From Garcia nutans (Eukaryota; Streptophyta; Magnoliopsida; Malpighiales; Euphorbiaceae): 64,000 nt of DNA. The notes under the pieces are model-generated. The model saw nothing but the letters and a program-made list of their open reading frames with translations, ran no database searches and had not been told where the DNA came from. Shown in pieces: positions 21,317 to 33,186 of the stretch. The position numbers were made by a program, and so were the translations under genes. Positions within the stretch are counted from its first letter, which is position 1; every line of letters starts with the position of its first letter. The DNA lies in contig CANTUV010000037.1 of assembly GCA_947685225.1 (NCBI GenBank), positions 28,663,001 to 28,727,000 of the forward strand, given 5' to 3'.

Positions 21317-24008
21317 CTATTTTTTCAAACTCCATGAGAAAATTCCTGAACCAATGCTAAAATAGTATCCTGAAGTACTCTTTATATCATCCAAAGAACC
21401 ACCCCAATCGCTGTCAGAATACCTAAACAGCTTCATATTTTGGCTCTTTTGAAATTTGACTCCGTAGTTGATAGTCCTTTTGACATACCTGACAATTCTT
21501 TTTGCTGCCTTTAGATGTTTTTCACAGATGTTTTTCACTAAGACAATGCATGAACCTTGATAAAACACTTATAACATACAATATATTAGGTCTTGTTACC
21601 GTAAGATACATCAAACACCCAATGAGACTTCTATAGTATGTTTCATCTACTTTTTCAGCTCCATCGTCTTTAGTTAGTTTCTCTTTCTAATTCATAGGAG
21701 CATTCATCTCTTTACAATCTTCCTTTCTGAATTTCTTGAGAATCTCCTTTGCATACTTCTTCTGGCAAATAAAAAACCCATCTTTTCTTTACTGAATCTC
21801 CATTCCAAGGAAAAATGTCATTAGGCCAAGATCAGTCATTTCAAAAGCTTGCATCATATCTTCCTTGAACTTATCAATAAGTTTTATGCTACTTCCTGTG
21901 ATTAAAAGATCATCCACATAGACAAAAATAACAAGAATCTCATTGTTATTATGTTTAACATAAAGTGTGGATTTTGAGAATCTTTTTTCAAAGCCAAAGC
22001 TAAGCAAATAATCATCTATTCGACTATACCAATCTCTTGGGGCTTGTTTTAAGCCGTAAAGAGCTTTATGTAGCCGATAGACTTTATCTTCTTTGCCTCC
22101 CACAACAAAACCTTTGGGCAGCTTAACATAAATTTCCTCTTCAAGAATCCCATTAAGGAAATTGATTGTGCAGAAAGAGCAAAAAGAAACTTGATTGTGT
22201 CTAGCCTTGAAACTGGTGCAAATGTGTCAAAGTAATCAACACCAAAAATTTATGCATACCCTTTAACAACAAGCCTTGCTTTGTGTTTGTTAATGGAACC
22301 ATAAGCATTTAACTTGGTTCTAAATACCCATTTTACACCAATTACCTTCCTGTCTTGAGGTTTATCAACAAGCTCTTAAGTCTTGTTTTTCTCGATCATA
22401 AACAGCTCCTCTTACATGCTTTCTTCCATTTGGGGTTGCTAAAAACTTCTTTATGGTTAGCAGGCTCGCAAATTGCAATATTGCATCTCTGATATATGTC
22501 AGAGAGAAATCAAGTGCCTCTAACTGGTGGATCATCTTCCCTTTCATCTAGCCATGAGCTTGTTTTTAACATGGAAATATTTGAGCTTCCCCATTTCCAC
22601 TCTTCATTTTCCATGAAGTGCACGTCTCTACTGATGGAGTTTCAGTTTTAGGTTGGTAGACTTTATATGCCTTTGAGACTGTACTATATCTGATGAAAAT
22701 TCCAGCAGCAGCCTTTTTGTCTAGTTTATCTCGTTTAACCTATGGAACATAAGTAAAACAAGGACAACCAAGCACTTTAAGAAAATTCATTTTAGGTTTG
22801 TGCCCATACCATGCTTCAAAAGGAGTTTTATTTTTTATTGCTTTTGTGGGGAGTCTATTTTGAAGAAATACTGTTGTGTTTGCTGCCTCTGCCCAAACTT
22901 TTTTTGGCAAAATTTTCTCGTGTAACATGCATCTGGCCATCTCCATAATAAATTTGTTTCTTCTCTTACTGACTCCATTTTGTTGTGGAGTATAAGGAGT
23001 TGTAAGTTGATGTTCAATCCCTGCTTCCTCACAAAATGAATTGAACTGATGTGAATTAAACTCCTTGCCATTATCAGATCTTAATATCTGAATTTTGCAG
23101 CTGCTTTCATTTTCCACCTTTTCTTTGAACTTTCAGAAAGTGCTTTCAACTTCTAATTTGAATTTTAAAAAATAAATCCAGCACATGCAAGTTAAGTCAT
23201 CTATAAAAATGATGTAATAATGACTACCTTTAAGTGAAGGTGCTCTTTGAGGGCCTCCTACATTAGTATGAATCAGCTGCAACTTCTTTGTGGTTCTCCA
23301 ATTGGCTGTTGAGAATGGAAGTCTGCTTTGCTTCCCATATTGACAAACATGGCAATCTATAGAAATTACTTCAAAATTAGGCAAGTCTCTTACCATTCCA
23401 GATTTTTTCATCTTGAGAAGCCCTTGATAGTGATAATGCCCAAGCCTTCTACGCCATAACTCAACAACGTCTTCTTTTGCTGAAAATATGTCTGCTCCTC
23501 CTGAATTAGATCTAATGAGAAATTTTTTCCCTCTTATTTTTACTTTAAGTAGATCCTGATTTGTAGCATCCTTAATCAAGTAGTAGTTATCTTCAAAAAA
23601 CACCTTGAAGCCCTTTTGTGGCAGCTGGCCAATACTTAACAAGTTTTGGTCCACATCCGGTACATATAATACATCAGAAATAGTTTTGGTACCTGAATGT
23701 GCTGCAATGGCAATGGTACCTATCCCTTTTGCTGCAATGTAGCCTCCGTGACCGAATTTGATCCTTGAAATTTTAGATGGCTTTAATTCTTTGAAAAGTT
23801 CCTTGTCATGAGTCATGTGATTTGTGCAGTTGCTATCAATCAACCGAGACTCTCTTGAAACATTGCTAGAGAAGCAATTAAGTAGCAACAAAAAGATCAT
23901 CTTCCTCCTCTTCATTAACAACTTAAGCATCTTCTTCTTGTTGTTGGTTTTGGTTCTTGCAAATGATAGCTTTGTGCCTAAGTTGATTGCACTTGGTGCT
24001 ATTAGCAT
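21317..24008 (-). pseudogene. pol: Pol of element F: protease, integrase, RT, RNase H
   Basis: Broken copia polyprotein. The protease box at ~23830 reads LIDSNCTNHMT where the family has DSG, so the active-site glycine is lost. The gag-pre-integrase zinc region follows (HYHYQGLLKMKKSGM, then CHVCQYGKQSRLPF). In integrase the first catalytic Asp is Asn (HTNVGG, ~23270), the second remains (SDNGKEF), and the catalytic Glu is Lys (NGVSKRRN, ~22980). RT retains the YVDD box (FVYVDDLLITG, ~21910) and the LHKALYGLKQAPR motif. RNase H is at 21317-21568 (YSDSDWGG, then STSGY). Stops and frameshifts separate these blocks. Confidence 0.9.
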
Positions 24009-24099
24009 CAGGTCATCTCCAACACTTGAGAGGAGAATGACTTATTTTGTTGCAATCATTATAGGGTGGGTACTTTCCTTTGTAGCTCTCTTCTTCGCT

Positions 24100-24798
24100 C
24101 TTCTTGCTTTTGCAACTTGCATCTTATTGATTCTTCTGGTTTGGCCTTCTTCTTCTTCTCCTTTTGTCTTCATGTTTGGCTAGCAAAGCTTCTTCAATAA
24201 AGCTTTCTTCTCTCATAGTCCTTTGGTGTTCTTGTGCCTGCAAGGAATTGAGAAACTCTGCCAAAGTGATCTTAGACAGATTCTTGGTGTTTTCTAGAAT
24301 GGTTATTGTGGCCTCAAATATTTTAGGGATAGTAACCAAAATTTTTCAATAATACGTGAATCATGAAACTTAGATCCAAGCAATCTTACTATGTTTGCTA
24401 TATTCAAAAGCCTTTCCGAGTACTCCTTAATGGTTTCTAACTCCTTCATCTTCTGTAATTCAAAATCTCTAATGAGATTCATCACTTGCATGCCTTTAAT
24501 TTGATCATCTACTTCATATTCTATTTTGAGATAATCCCATATGGCTTGGCTGACTTCAAAGACATAATTCGAGCAAAGATGGTTGATGAAACTGCTGTAA
24601 ATAGGCACACCTTTGCCTTAGATTTTTCTGGTTTTTCTGTCCTTGTGATTCTTGATTTAAGCCATTGTTTGATTATTGGGAAGTGCATTAACATCATAGT
24701 CTTCTTCAATGGCCTCCCAAATCCAAAGCATCTAGATAGGCTTCCATTCGTACTGCCCATATGCTATAATTTTCACTATTGATGACTGGAGGTGCCAT
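24100..24798 (-). pseudogene. gag: Gag of element F
   Basis: Starts with MAPPVINSENYSIWAVRM on the minus strand at 24798, a typical copia gag opening with the NY..W..RM motif. It continues as EAYLDALDLWEAIEEDYD, then a stop, then a helical stretch around LKIEYEVDDQ and LIRDFELQKMKE. The zinc-knuckle region near 23960-24000 is degraded. Start chosen because the ATG lies about 100 bp downstream of the primer site and opens the conserved motif. Confidence 0.85.
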
Positions 24799-24901
24799 TG
24801 CTGAGAAACTTGAATCTCCTTCCATGCTTGACTTCTGGTGAAGGTGTGAGAGCTCACTTAAAAAAAATTAAAATTTTAGTCACATATCCCTCAAGAATAA
24901 A

Positions 24902-24913
24902 GCTCTGATACCA
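24902..24913 (-). other. Primer-binding site of element F
   Basis: Sense strand TGGTATCAGAGC, complementary to initiator Met-tRNA, six bases after the 5' LTR end. Confidence 0.92.
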
Positions 24914-24919
24914 ATTAAA

Positions 24920-25163
24920 TGTTTTTATAAATAAAATGAGATATAGCAGCAGAAGATGATTTTATTGATTCATCAAGCTTACATATGTATAGAACTTGGA
25001 ATAACAGAAATTTAATAAAATAACAACAAATTATGTGATCCACAAAAAACTCATGTGGAATAACAGATTCCTAAAAAATAGAAACCAATTATTGACTAAG
25101 AATTATTCAACTTTTGAATCAGTAAAACAAAATATCTTGCAGTCCAAAAGCATTATTCTAACA
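24920..25163 (-). repeat. 5' LTR of element F (244 bp)
   Basis: Sense strand begins TGTTAGAATAATGC and ends TTATAAAAACA. The primer site adjoins its 3' end. Confidence 0.92.
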
Positions 25164-25281
25164 AAAAGGGGGTACAAACTGGGTTTTCTAGGCTAGGTTG
25201 CTTTTAGGAGTAAGCTTAACAAAGAAGAAGTGAGTGGAAATGGAAATAACGGAAGAAGGAGAGGAAGATGTTAGCACAATA
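25164..25281 (-). pseudogene. Element E: copia gag N-terminal part
   Basis: Together with 27668-27677 this encodes the start of element E's gag on the minus strand: SSSPSSVIS, then FFFVKLTPKSNLA, a stop where the family has Trp, then KTQFVPPF. The next codons continue at 20705 beyond element F. The bases 25277-25281 (CAATA) are one half of the target duplication made by solo LTR G. Confidence 0.8.
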
Positions 25282-25635
25282 TGTAACACCCCTATATCCC
25301 GTATACGTACCAAGCATGCTTAAACGATCGTAATATACGTATACTGAATATAGAAAATGCCACAGTTTTAAAACAATACACAACAAATATCTTTGTAAAT
25401 AAGTGAAACCAATCTCAAACATTTTAAAAGAAATCCAAAAGACATCATATATAAAAACATTTATTAATTCACAGCGGAAGTTATTACAAATATGTTATAA
25501 ATCAAAGATTACAAAACATAGAATATATATATACATGATTGGCAGCTCTTCTCTGATCTTTAAGTCCCAAAAGAAAATCCTCAATGTCTAGTCTCACTTG
25601 GTCTCGAGGTGCTCTCAGGTTCAACTCTGTCACCT

Positions 25636-25673
25636 GCGTGATCAAACACTATCGCGCTAAGCCAACGGCTTAG
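25636..25673 (-). other. Conserved LTR hairpin pair, solo LTR G copy
   Basis: Plus-strand CTAAGCC-AAC-GGCTTAG (25657-25673) is a perfect 7-bp stem. The neighbouring pair GCGTGAT (25636-25642) and ATCGCGC (25651-25657) forms the second stem with one T/G change. Confidence 0.7.
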
Positions 25674-25934
25674 TAGTACAAAGTATACTAACATGATGCT
25701 TTAATATGATATAATGTCACAATTAATCTCATACATCATTTAAAAGAATATCACATTTCCACATCATACTTTGTTCAATGTCATAACAACATTCATATTA
25801 CATCTTCATAGTTCCATTAGTTTTACCATTCAAGAATCACATTAAATACAAGGACAAGCATGGGCCCAAAACACACTAATATGCCATTCAATTTTCAGAG
25901 TTAATGCTTTGGTTTTGTTATCACATTTATCATT

Positions 25935-26105
25935 ATCATAAACCCAACTAGGCTTCAAGGATTAGGTTCAACCAAGCTTCAAGGGGAACAAAGCATGCTA
26001 AGTATCAACCCAACTTGGCTTCAAGAACCAACCCAACCTAGCTTCAAGGGTTGTAACATCTCAATTAGGCTTCAAGGATCAAATCCAACCTAACTTCAAG
26101 AGATT
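25935..26105. repeat. Tandem ~40-bp repeats in solo LTR G
   Basis: Repeated CCAACTTGGCTTCAAG and CCTAGCTTCAAGGG-like units. A matching array in inverse orientation occurs in LTR N at about 62800-63050. Confidence 0.75.
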
Positions 26106-26624
26106 GTTACCATTAGGCATGCCACCAACAACAAAACTCTGAAAATGAATAACACATTAGACACACAATTCATTTATTATTTCATTCTCAATTCTCATCA
26201 TCAATTAGGCAAACATGCCTTATGTCTTTCAATTAAATCATCATAGCCAATCACAATGGCTTCACATCATATTTGAGTTATCATAGCCAATCACAATGGC
26301 CTCATATCATATCATATCTCAATTCATATTACACATATAGTATCATTGATATAACATTTCAAAGTACATTATTCATATAACACATTACCATTCACAAGAT
26401 GCACAATGCATAAAACATAACATTGTTCATATAGTATCATATATATATACCTAACACTTTACATTATTCATTGATTTGTAATCTTCCACATGCATTTGTT
26501 TGGATCATTATTTGTTTTAAAAGTGTTTAGAGTGTTTACTTTTAGGTTTAGGTACAAAAGGATCTTTGAAGAATCAAAACAATGTAAGAAAAACAAGAAC
26601 AATCACAGTAGCTAACACACTCAA

Positions 26625-26846
26625 GGGACACGGCCAAGCTTGTGGCCGTGTCTCTCAACACAAAAATCCAGTAGCAGACACGGGCAAGGGACACGGCCAA
26701 GACAGTGGCCGTGTCTCTCCAAAAATCATCCAACACGGCCAAATTTCCTTGGACTTGGCCGTGTCTCCCAAAAATTCTTTAGTTTGGCCGTGTCTCTTCC
26801 TTAATTTGGCCGTGTCTCTCAAGAATAAAAACCCTAAACATGGCCA
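26625..26846. repeat. GC-rich inverted-repeat cluster in solo LTR G
   Basis: Several units of GACACGGCC ... GGCCGTGTC, 9-bp complementary arms around 6-8 bp loops, with shorter single GGCCGTGTC copies downstream. It stands out sharply from the AT-rich LTR. Homologous clusters occur in L and N. Confidence 0.85.
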
Positions 26847-27685
26847 AATCTCTTTTGATTGAATTTAAACACATTGTGCACAACATAACCTCATTCAAAT
26901 GGGTATAATCAATGTCATTAACACTTATTTTACATTAACAATACATCAACAACACATTTAATCAATTACCACTTCAAAACCCTTAAAATAACATCACTCT
27001 TATTCTTTCAACCTCAACATCCCCATAACTTACCATCTTCAAACCAAAACCAACACCAATTTAACTTTTTAACTTACAATCAATTTTAACACTTATAAAC
27101 ACATCTCAAACACACCAAATCATAATAACAACAAATCATAACTCACCTCAAACACAACTTCAAAGATAACAAAGGAAAACAAGAGAGTACTTACTTAAAA
27201 TTGAGGCAATTTCACAAATCTCCAACTTAATCCTTTGATTCTCCCTTCAATTTGATTTTAGAAATCAACAAAAATCACTCTTGTTCTTTGGCTTTGGAGG
27301 GCCGGCCACCACAAGAGAAAGAGAAGAAGAAGAAAAGAAAATGAAGACAAGTCAACTTCTCTTCTTCTTTAAATCTCCACCAAGCAATTCTAACAAAGCA
27401 AAATTACTTAAATGCCCTTTTTCTATTTGTTCTCACTTCCTTTAAAACTCTTGCCCTCTTTAGTAATTTCACTCATCCCAAATTAAAATATCTTCTTCCC
27501 TTAACTCTCCATTTGACCAACATATATGTTATATATATATTAACATATATAGAACATATACATTCCATTAACACAATCATTTCCTTTGCAAAAACATATA
27601 TATACATTTAATTCAAATCAAACAACAATTTTATTAAAACTTCTAGGGCATACATTGGGATATTACACAATAGACATGATCCAAA

Positions 27686-27697
27686 GCTTTGATACCA
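27686..27697 (-). other. Primer-binding site of element E
   Basis: Sense strand TGGTATCAAAGC, an initiator Met-tRNA site with one change, lies between the LTR at 27698-27882 and the gag ATG at 27677. Confidence 0.8.
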
Positions 27698-27882
27698 TAT
27701 CAAGATAGAAGAAGAAGATTAGGAATGAATATTCTATATTGGTGTATATTGTAGTGATACAAGTACAGTATATATAGGAGAAGATACAAGTGGTTACATG
27801 ATTTGAATGCATAGCAAAAAATATAACTAAAGATAAAGATAAGAACACGAGAGAGAGAGAGATGGGAGTTTATCTTCTAACA
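27698..27882 (-). repeat. 5' LTR of copia element E (~185 bp)
   Basis: The sense strand begins TGTTAGAAGATAAAC, holds a TATATATACTG promoter-like stretch near 27768, and ends in TCTTGATA beside the primer site. Its partner 3' LTR is not in the window. Confidence 0.75.
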
Positions 27883-28797
27883 ACTATAATATATAAAAGT
27901 CAAGTACACAGGATTTGTCTTTCCGAAAAGTGAGATAGTGGAAAGAGTGGCAATGAGTCTAATTTATTTTGTTGGTGAAGCAGGAGGAATGGCAGAAACA
28001 TTTTCGTTCCTCCTGGTACTATAGAAAAGCCATATTTGTACCTTTAAATTACTTTATATGTATTATATATATATATAATGTATGTGTGAGCAGAAATTTT
28101 TGCCCCCACTCCCGGTGGAATGGTTCTTGTGACTTCAACATTGTTTAGGCTCGGGGTCTTAGAGAACACGGGCCTAAGCTAGGAGAAAATGGAGTCGCCG
28201 CCTGGATGGGCCGAGAAAAAGAAATGTGTGGATGACTCAATTCCTAAGGAATCCCCAACCCCCTAATGGATTCGAAAAGTTGGGTACATATGGGAAAGGT
28301 GAGAAATGGCCCAACACCCCCACAACGCCCGGTCCTTTGGACCCGGCCTCCTTTGCAGGTCTTAATATTATAAAATTCTTAAATATAATGATATTATCCA
28401 TACTACATGCAACAATTAAAATAAGGCATCATTATATTAAAATTGAAGCAATGTTCAAACAAAATAGATAAATGGACACCCACCCGAGGATGAAAATGTG
28501 TCCTTACATCGTCCATATCTAAAACTAAAGAGGACACCCACCGAAAAGTAGAAACGTGTCCTTTACATTGGTCCAAAAACTTTAAAATAAAATAAATTAC
28601 ATGATGCTCAGGACATGAGGCATCCAAAACATGGAAACATACCTCTTACAATTTTTGAAACCAAATAAATTAATAAAAATAACAATCACTCATCGTAAAT
28701 AAATTATTCATCAAACATATAAATTAAAGATATAAATAAGCCATTAATCAAGACATATAATAAACATGCTCTTAACTTAAATAAAGCAAATAAAGAT
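27883..28797. other. Unassigned sequence with a GC-rich island and short duplication
   Basis: No gene recognised. 28090-28370 is GC-richer than its surroundings and contains GGAGTCGCCGCC, reminiscent of sequence near the ends of Ogre/Tat-type LTRs; this assignment is weak. 28472-28568 holds a diverged tandem duplication of a GACACCCACC ... GTGTCC unit. The rest is AT-rich. At 28797/28798 it abuts the broken integrase of element H. Confidence 0.4.
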
Positions 28798-31080
28798 GCA
28801 AATTTACTTGGTGCTCAGCCTTCACTTTCTGGCAAGTGAGACATCTGGATACAAACTCTGCTATGTCCCTCTTCATACCTGACCACCAATAATGTCGCTT
28901 CAAGTCCTGATACATCTTGGTACTCCCAGGGTGCATAGCAAAAAGTGACTGATGTGCTTCCTCTAATATCATCCTTTTCAATTCTGTATCATCAGGAATA
29001 CACAATCTATCTCTATACCATAGACTACCATCATCCCTCACATAGAAGTCTAGACTCTCCCCCTTCTGACAAACCAACACAATTTTCTGAATTCTCTCAT
29101 CTACCAACTGAGTCTCCCTAATATGATCCAACAAGACTGGCCTCAACTGCAATTGTGCCATCAAAGCACCATCATCAGAAGACTCAAATCTAGCATGTAA
29201 CGCTCTCATCTCAACAAGCAACGAGAGCGAATAAGCAATCAAACCTGCCAAAGACTTTCGACTCAAGGCATCAGCAATAACATTTGCCTTACCAGGATGA
29301 TAATCAATCAAACAGCCATAGTCTTTAATCAACTCTAACCACCATCTCTGCTGAAGATTTAGCTCTCTCTGAACACCCAGGTATTTCAAACTCTTGTGAT
29401 CTATATAAATGAAACACTTTTCCCCATACAAGTAATGCCACCAAATCTTCAAGGCAAAAACTATTATGCTAATTCCAAATCATGCGTCGGGTAATTCAAC
29501 TCATGCGGTTTCAACTGTCGAGAGGCATAAGCAATGACTCTACCCTCCTACATCAGAACACAACCTAAACTACTATATGAAGCATCATTGTATATCACAT
29601 ATGGTTTACCTTCCACAGGCGGGGTAAGGACAGGAGCCTGAGTCAATATCTCCCTTAGCTGCTCAAAACTCACCTGACACCGATCTTTCCACACAAATCT
29701 AACTCCTTTCTGATGTAATCTAGCGAGTGGTGTAGCTATTATAGAAAAACCCTTCACAAACTGATGATAATAGCCTGCCAATCCCAAAAAACTTCTAACC
29801 TCTGTCACAGTCTTTGGTGGACTCCAATTCAAGATAGCCTCAACTTTACTCGGATCAACTCTAATGCCCTCTGCTGAAACCACATGATCGAAAAAACTAC
29901 CTGATCGAGCCACAACTTACACTTAGACAGCTTAGCATACAACTGCTTCTCTCTCAGAGTCTGCAATATAATCTGCAAATGCCTATCATGATCCTCCTCA
30001 TTACACGAATACACTAAGATGTCATTAATGAAGACCACCACAAACTGATCTAAATATGGTATGAACACCCTGTTCATCAAATCTATAAAAGCTGCTGGTG
30101 CATTCATCAATCCAAAGGGCATCACCAGAAACTCATAATGCCCATACCTCATACGAAAAGCTATCTTGGATACATCCACATATCTAACTCTCAACTGATG
30201 GTACCCTGATCTCAGAACAATCTTAGAGAATACTGCTGCCCCCTTTAACTGATCAAAAAGATCATCTATCTAAGGCAAAGGATACTTGTTCTTGATGGTC
30301 ACCTTATTCAACTGCCTATAATCAACACACAATCTCATAGTGCCATCCTTCTTCTTCACAAACAACATAGGCACTCCCCACGGGGACACACTAGGGCGGA
30401 CAAACCCTTTTTCCATTAACTCCTGCAACTGCACCTTCAATTCTCTCAACTCAGCAGGTGCCATCCGATAAGGGGTAATAGAGATTGGAGTGGTACCAGG
30501 CAACAAATTGATACCAAACTCCACTTCTCTTTCAGGAGGTACCCCTGGCAACTCATCAGGAAAAACATATGAAAACTCGGCAACTATGGGTATACTGTCA
30601 AGCAGGGACCCCACTACTCTGGTATCTACAACATGAGCAAGATAAGCCTCACATCCCTTCCGAATCATCCTCCCAGCTGAAACAGCTGAAAACAAACATG
30701 GATGAAAGATACCTCTGCTCAGTAGATACTATAACATCCCTACCATCACGTGTTCTCAAAGTAACACATTTCTTCTGATAGTCTACCACAGCCCCATGCT
30801 TGGATAACCAATCCATGCCTAAAATCAAATCATACTCCCTGAAAGGTATCTCAATCAGGTCACCGAGAAACTCCTCATCCTGAACAACAACTGGACTATC
30901 TCGGTGCACCTTGCTCACCACAACACTATGCCCTAAAGGATTTGTGACCAAAACATCAAATCCTAAGGACTCAAAATGCAAATCACTCACAGGCAAGATG
31001 GATAAATTGATGTAAGAATGAGTTGACCCAGGATCTAATAATGCAAGAACTGAAGTACCAAATAATATAAAAGTACTAGC
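28798..31080 (-). pseudogene. pol: Pol of element H: protease, RT, RNase H, integrase N-terminus
   Basis: The protease active site reads LLDPGSTHSYI (~31030), the DPG variant usual in Tekay-like elements, followed by GDLIEIPFREYDLILGMDWL. RT covers about 30450-29990 with [10 protein letters not shown] and [17 protein letters not shown], then a stop. The catalytic box near 30030 reads VFINDIL: the first of the two catalytic aspartates is Asn, consistent with one G-to-A change. RNase H spans ~29640-29240 ([16 protein letters not shown], then [16 protein letters not shown] and ADALSRKS). The integrase zinc domain keeps its cysteines ([12 protein letters not shown]) and upstream histidines ([13 protein letters not shown]). 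The frame then leaves homology at 28798. Confidence 0.92.
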
Positions 31081-31089
31081 AATAACAGC

Positions 31090-32355
31090 TAAAGAATCTG
31101 GCTGCCTCTGCCAAAACCTCCTCTCTGACTGTAGAATCTGACTGTACTACCTCCAACTGTAGAACCTCCTCTCTGACTAGACCCAGATCGACCACCTCTA
31201 CCAAAACCTCTGCCACCATTACCTCCTCTGACACTGGGTCGAGAAGTTGCAGTATCTACTTATCTAACCTCTGGTGGCTCGGGATAATCTCTGATAAAAT
31301 GGTTTGACAACCCACATCTAAAACAAACTCCCGAAGCACCTCTCCACCAACAGACACCTCCGTGTGCTCTACCACAATGAACATACGTAGGTGGAGCAGG
31401 TCTCTGAGCCACTAGGGTTGGAGCACTAGCCACTGAAACTGCAGGTCTCTGTCTCTGTCTCTGCTGCTGTACTGACCTGCCAAACTACCCCTGACTCCTA
31501 CTAAACCTCTGAAAATATGCCCCTCGGCCTCTCTTCACTGATGAAGATCCTGCCTCACTCTGGGGTCTTCTAGCTCTGGTATCCTCAACCCTGGCAGCTG
31601 CTGCAAAATCCTATGCTCTCTCTACACTCCTGGCAGCTGCAACTAGCTGGAAAAAATCTTGATACCGGGAGCCTGCGATAATGCACATGATAGAGGGTCT
31701 CAGTCCCTTCTCAAACCTCCTGCACCTGTCAAACTCGTCAGAAAATGATCCTACTAGCATAGTGACTCAACCGGATAAACTTGATCTCAAACTCGGTCAT
31801 TGTCCTGGTATCCTGTCTTAGACTCAAAAACTCTATCTTCTTTGCATCTTTATACTCTCTCGGAGTATACTTCTGCTCAAATTTCTGCAGAAAATCATCA
31901 TAGGTCAAGACTGGTGGATCATCCAGAGCATGTGGAACCGTCTTCCACCAATCATATGCATCTCTCTACAGAAGATATCTCGCATAATCAAACTTCTCTT
32001 GCGGACTAGCCTGCAACTGAATGAATACTCTCTGAACTCTGTCTAGCCACTGCTCTGCTATAGTAGGGTCTGTAGTATTAACAAAGTCCTCAGCTCCATA
32101 CTTTCTCAGTTTATCATACTGCCTCACTGGCAACTGAGGCTGCGGCTGTGGCTGTTGCGGGTGCGGAACTGGAGCCTGCCTCAACAACTCTATCATATGC
32201 CATACCCAGCCAGGCAAAATCTCATCATCTGCTGGTCTCACAGGCATAGAAACAGACGCCTCACCAGTAGACACAACTCTAGCTCCATTTCTACCCTCAT
32301 CTGGAGCCATACTCTCTGCACTACTCTCAGCAGCTTGATGCGTCCGAGATACCAT
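31090..32355 (-). pseudogene. gag: Gag of element H
   Basis: Starts MVSRTHQAAESS at 32355, about 150 bp after the primer site. A Pro/Gln-rich stretch (QAPVPHPQQPQPQPQLP) leads into the gag domain (LRKYGAEDF, then AEQWLDRVQRVF). A stop follows YARYLL, after which RDAYDWWKTVPHAL continues the same frame. A frameshift lies near 31750. Zinc-knuckle pieces are at ~31380-31290 (CGRAHGGVCWW, then CFRCGLSNHF), followed by an Arg/Gly/Ser-rich tail. The start agrees with element I, which has the homologous ATG at 36073. Confidence 0.88.
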
Positions 32356-32504
32356 AACTACCTATATCTGCAAACACAGCAGAAAATACTATATCAAAGA
32401 TCAGAAACTGTCAGTGCCAATGCATGTATTACAATTAAAAAATATTTTCAAATCATCCATTTTCTCTCTCTATCAACCCACCTAGGTCGAGAACCTCAAA
32501 CCTG

Positions 32505-32516
32505 GCCCTGATACCA
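32505..32516 (-). other. Primer-binding site of element H
   Basis: Sense strand TGGTATCAGGGC, an initiator Met-tRNA site with one change, seven bases after the 5' LTR. Confidence 0.88.
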
Positions 32517-33150
32517 AAACAAATGTAACACCCTTATATCCTATATATGTACAATATATATTTTCAGCATATGTAAAATATGCATATATGGTACAAAAAT
32601 GTCACAGACCGGTTTAATAAAATTTTTTTCATATTTCCAATTTAAAATTTCAAATTCTAAATATATATAAAATTAAATAGCATATAATTATTCTTTATTT
32701 GTTATAGGAACCCAAAATAAATATTATATATGAAAATCTTTGAAAAAAATTCGCCAGAGTTTTGTTTGTAATTTGGGCATCCCAAAATTCAGCAAAACAC
32801 AGCCTACGAAAAGAAAACACTCCCAAATAATTTCAAATCACCATCTCAACCATACTCCTCAATTTCATCAAGTTTCTCAAACATTTATATATAGATATAT
32901 ATAATTTAAAACACATTTACCCTCCCATTTCAAATACATTGATCCAAACATTCTTTATAATATACAATACATAAAATTCAAAATATAATATATTACGCAT
33001 AATACTCAAAATGTACAATAACATAAAAATATATACATGCTGCTGACAGTGTTTCTGATCTCGATAACAACTCAATAAGCTCAACTACAAGTCTAGACCC
33101 AACCTGATCTAGAAGAACTCTCTGACTCAGCTGAGTCTACCCTGTCACCT

Positions 33151-33186
33151 GTGTGATGGAAACAATCACGCTAAGCCGAATCCTAG
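33151..33186 (-). other. Conserved LTR hairpin pair, element H copy
   Basis: Stem one is CTAAGCCGAATCCTAG (33171-33186), pairing when G-U is allowed in the sense RNA. The second stem is GTGTGAT (33151-33157) with ATCACGC (33165-33171). Relative to G and L, C-G has become T-A on both arms at the same position, a compensatory change. Confidence 0.65.

Larger units (their letters stand above)
20706..25163 (-). mobile_element. Element F: Ty1/copia retrotransposon, inactivated
   Basis: Structurally complete on the minus strand: 244-bp LTRs, an initiator Met-tRNA primer site, gag, protease, integrase, RT and RNase H in copia order, and a polypurine tract. It interrupts the gag of copia element E after about 40 codons. 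The LTRs differ at a few percent of positions by eye, so it is of moderate age. No clean target duplication remains; reading the minus strand, CTTTT precedes and TTCAC/CTTCA follows. Catalytic residues are lost in protease and integrase, mostly by G-to-A changes. Confidence 0.93.
25282..27667 (-). repeat. Solo LTR G (2.4 kb), Tekay-type S subfamily
   Basis: Flanked by the exact 5-bp duplication CAATA (25277-25281 and 27668-27672). The sense strand starts TGTAATATCCC and ends GGGTGTTACA. No interior or second LTR remains, so it arose by LTR-LTR recombination. It interrupts element E's gag three codons after the start ATG. It contains the hairpin pair (25636-25673), a tandem CCAACTTGGCTTCAAG-type array (25935-26105), and the GC-rich inverted-repeat cluster (26625-26846). 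Confidence 0.93.

Noticed and set aside
20701..25168. Target duplication of copia F
   Set aside because: Flanking 5-mers do not match exactly; only a partial CTT match remains, so no duplication is claimed.
26566..26862. 98-codon frame through the GC-rich cluster (and similar frames at 49075-49546, 51540-51782, 61551-61849)
   Set aside because: Frames arise because the repeat unit lacks stops; the peptides are translations of GACACGGCC repeats, not proteins.
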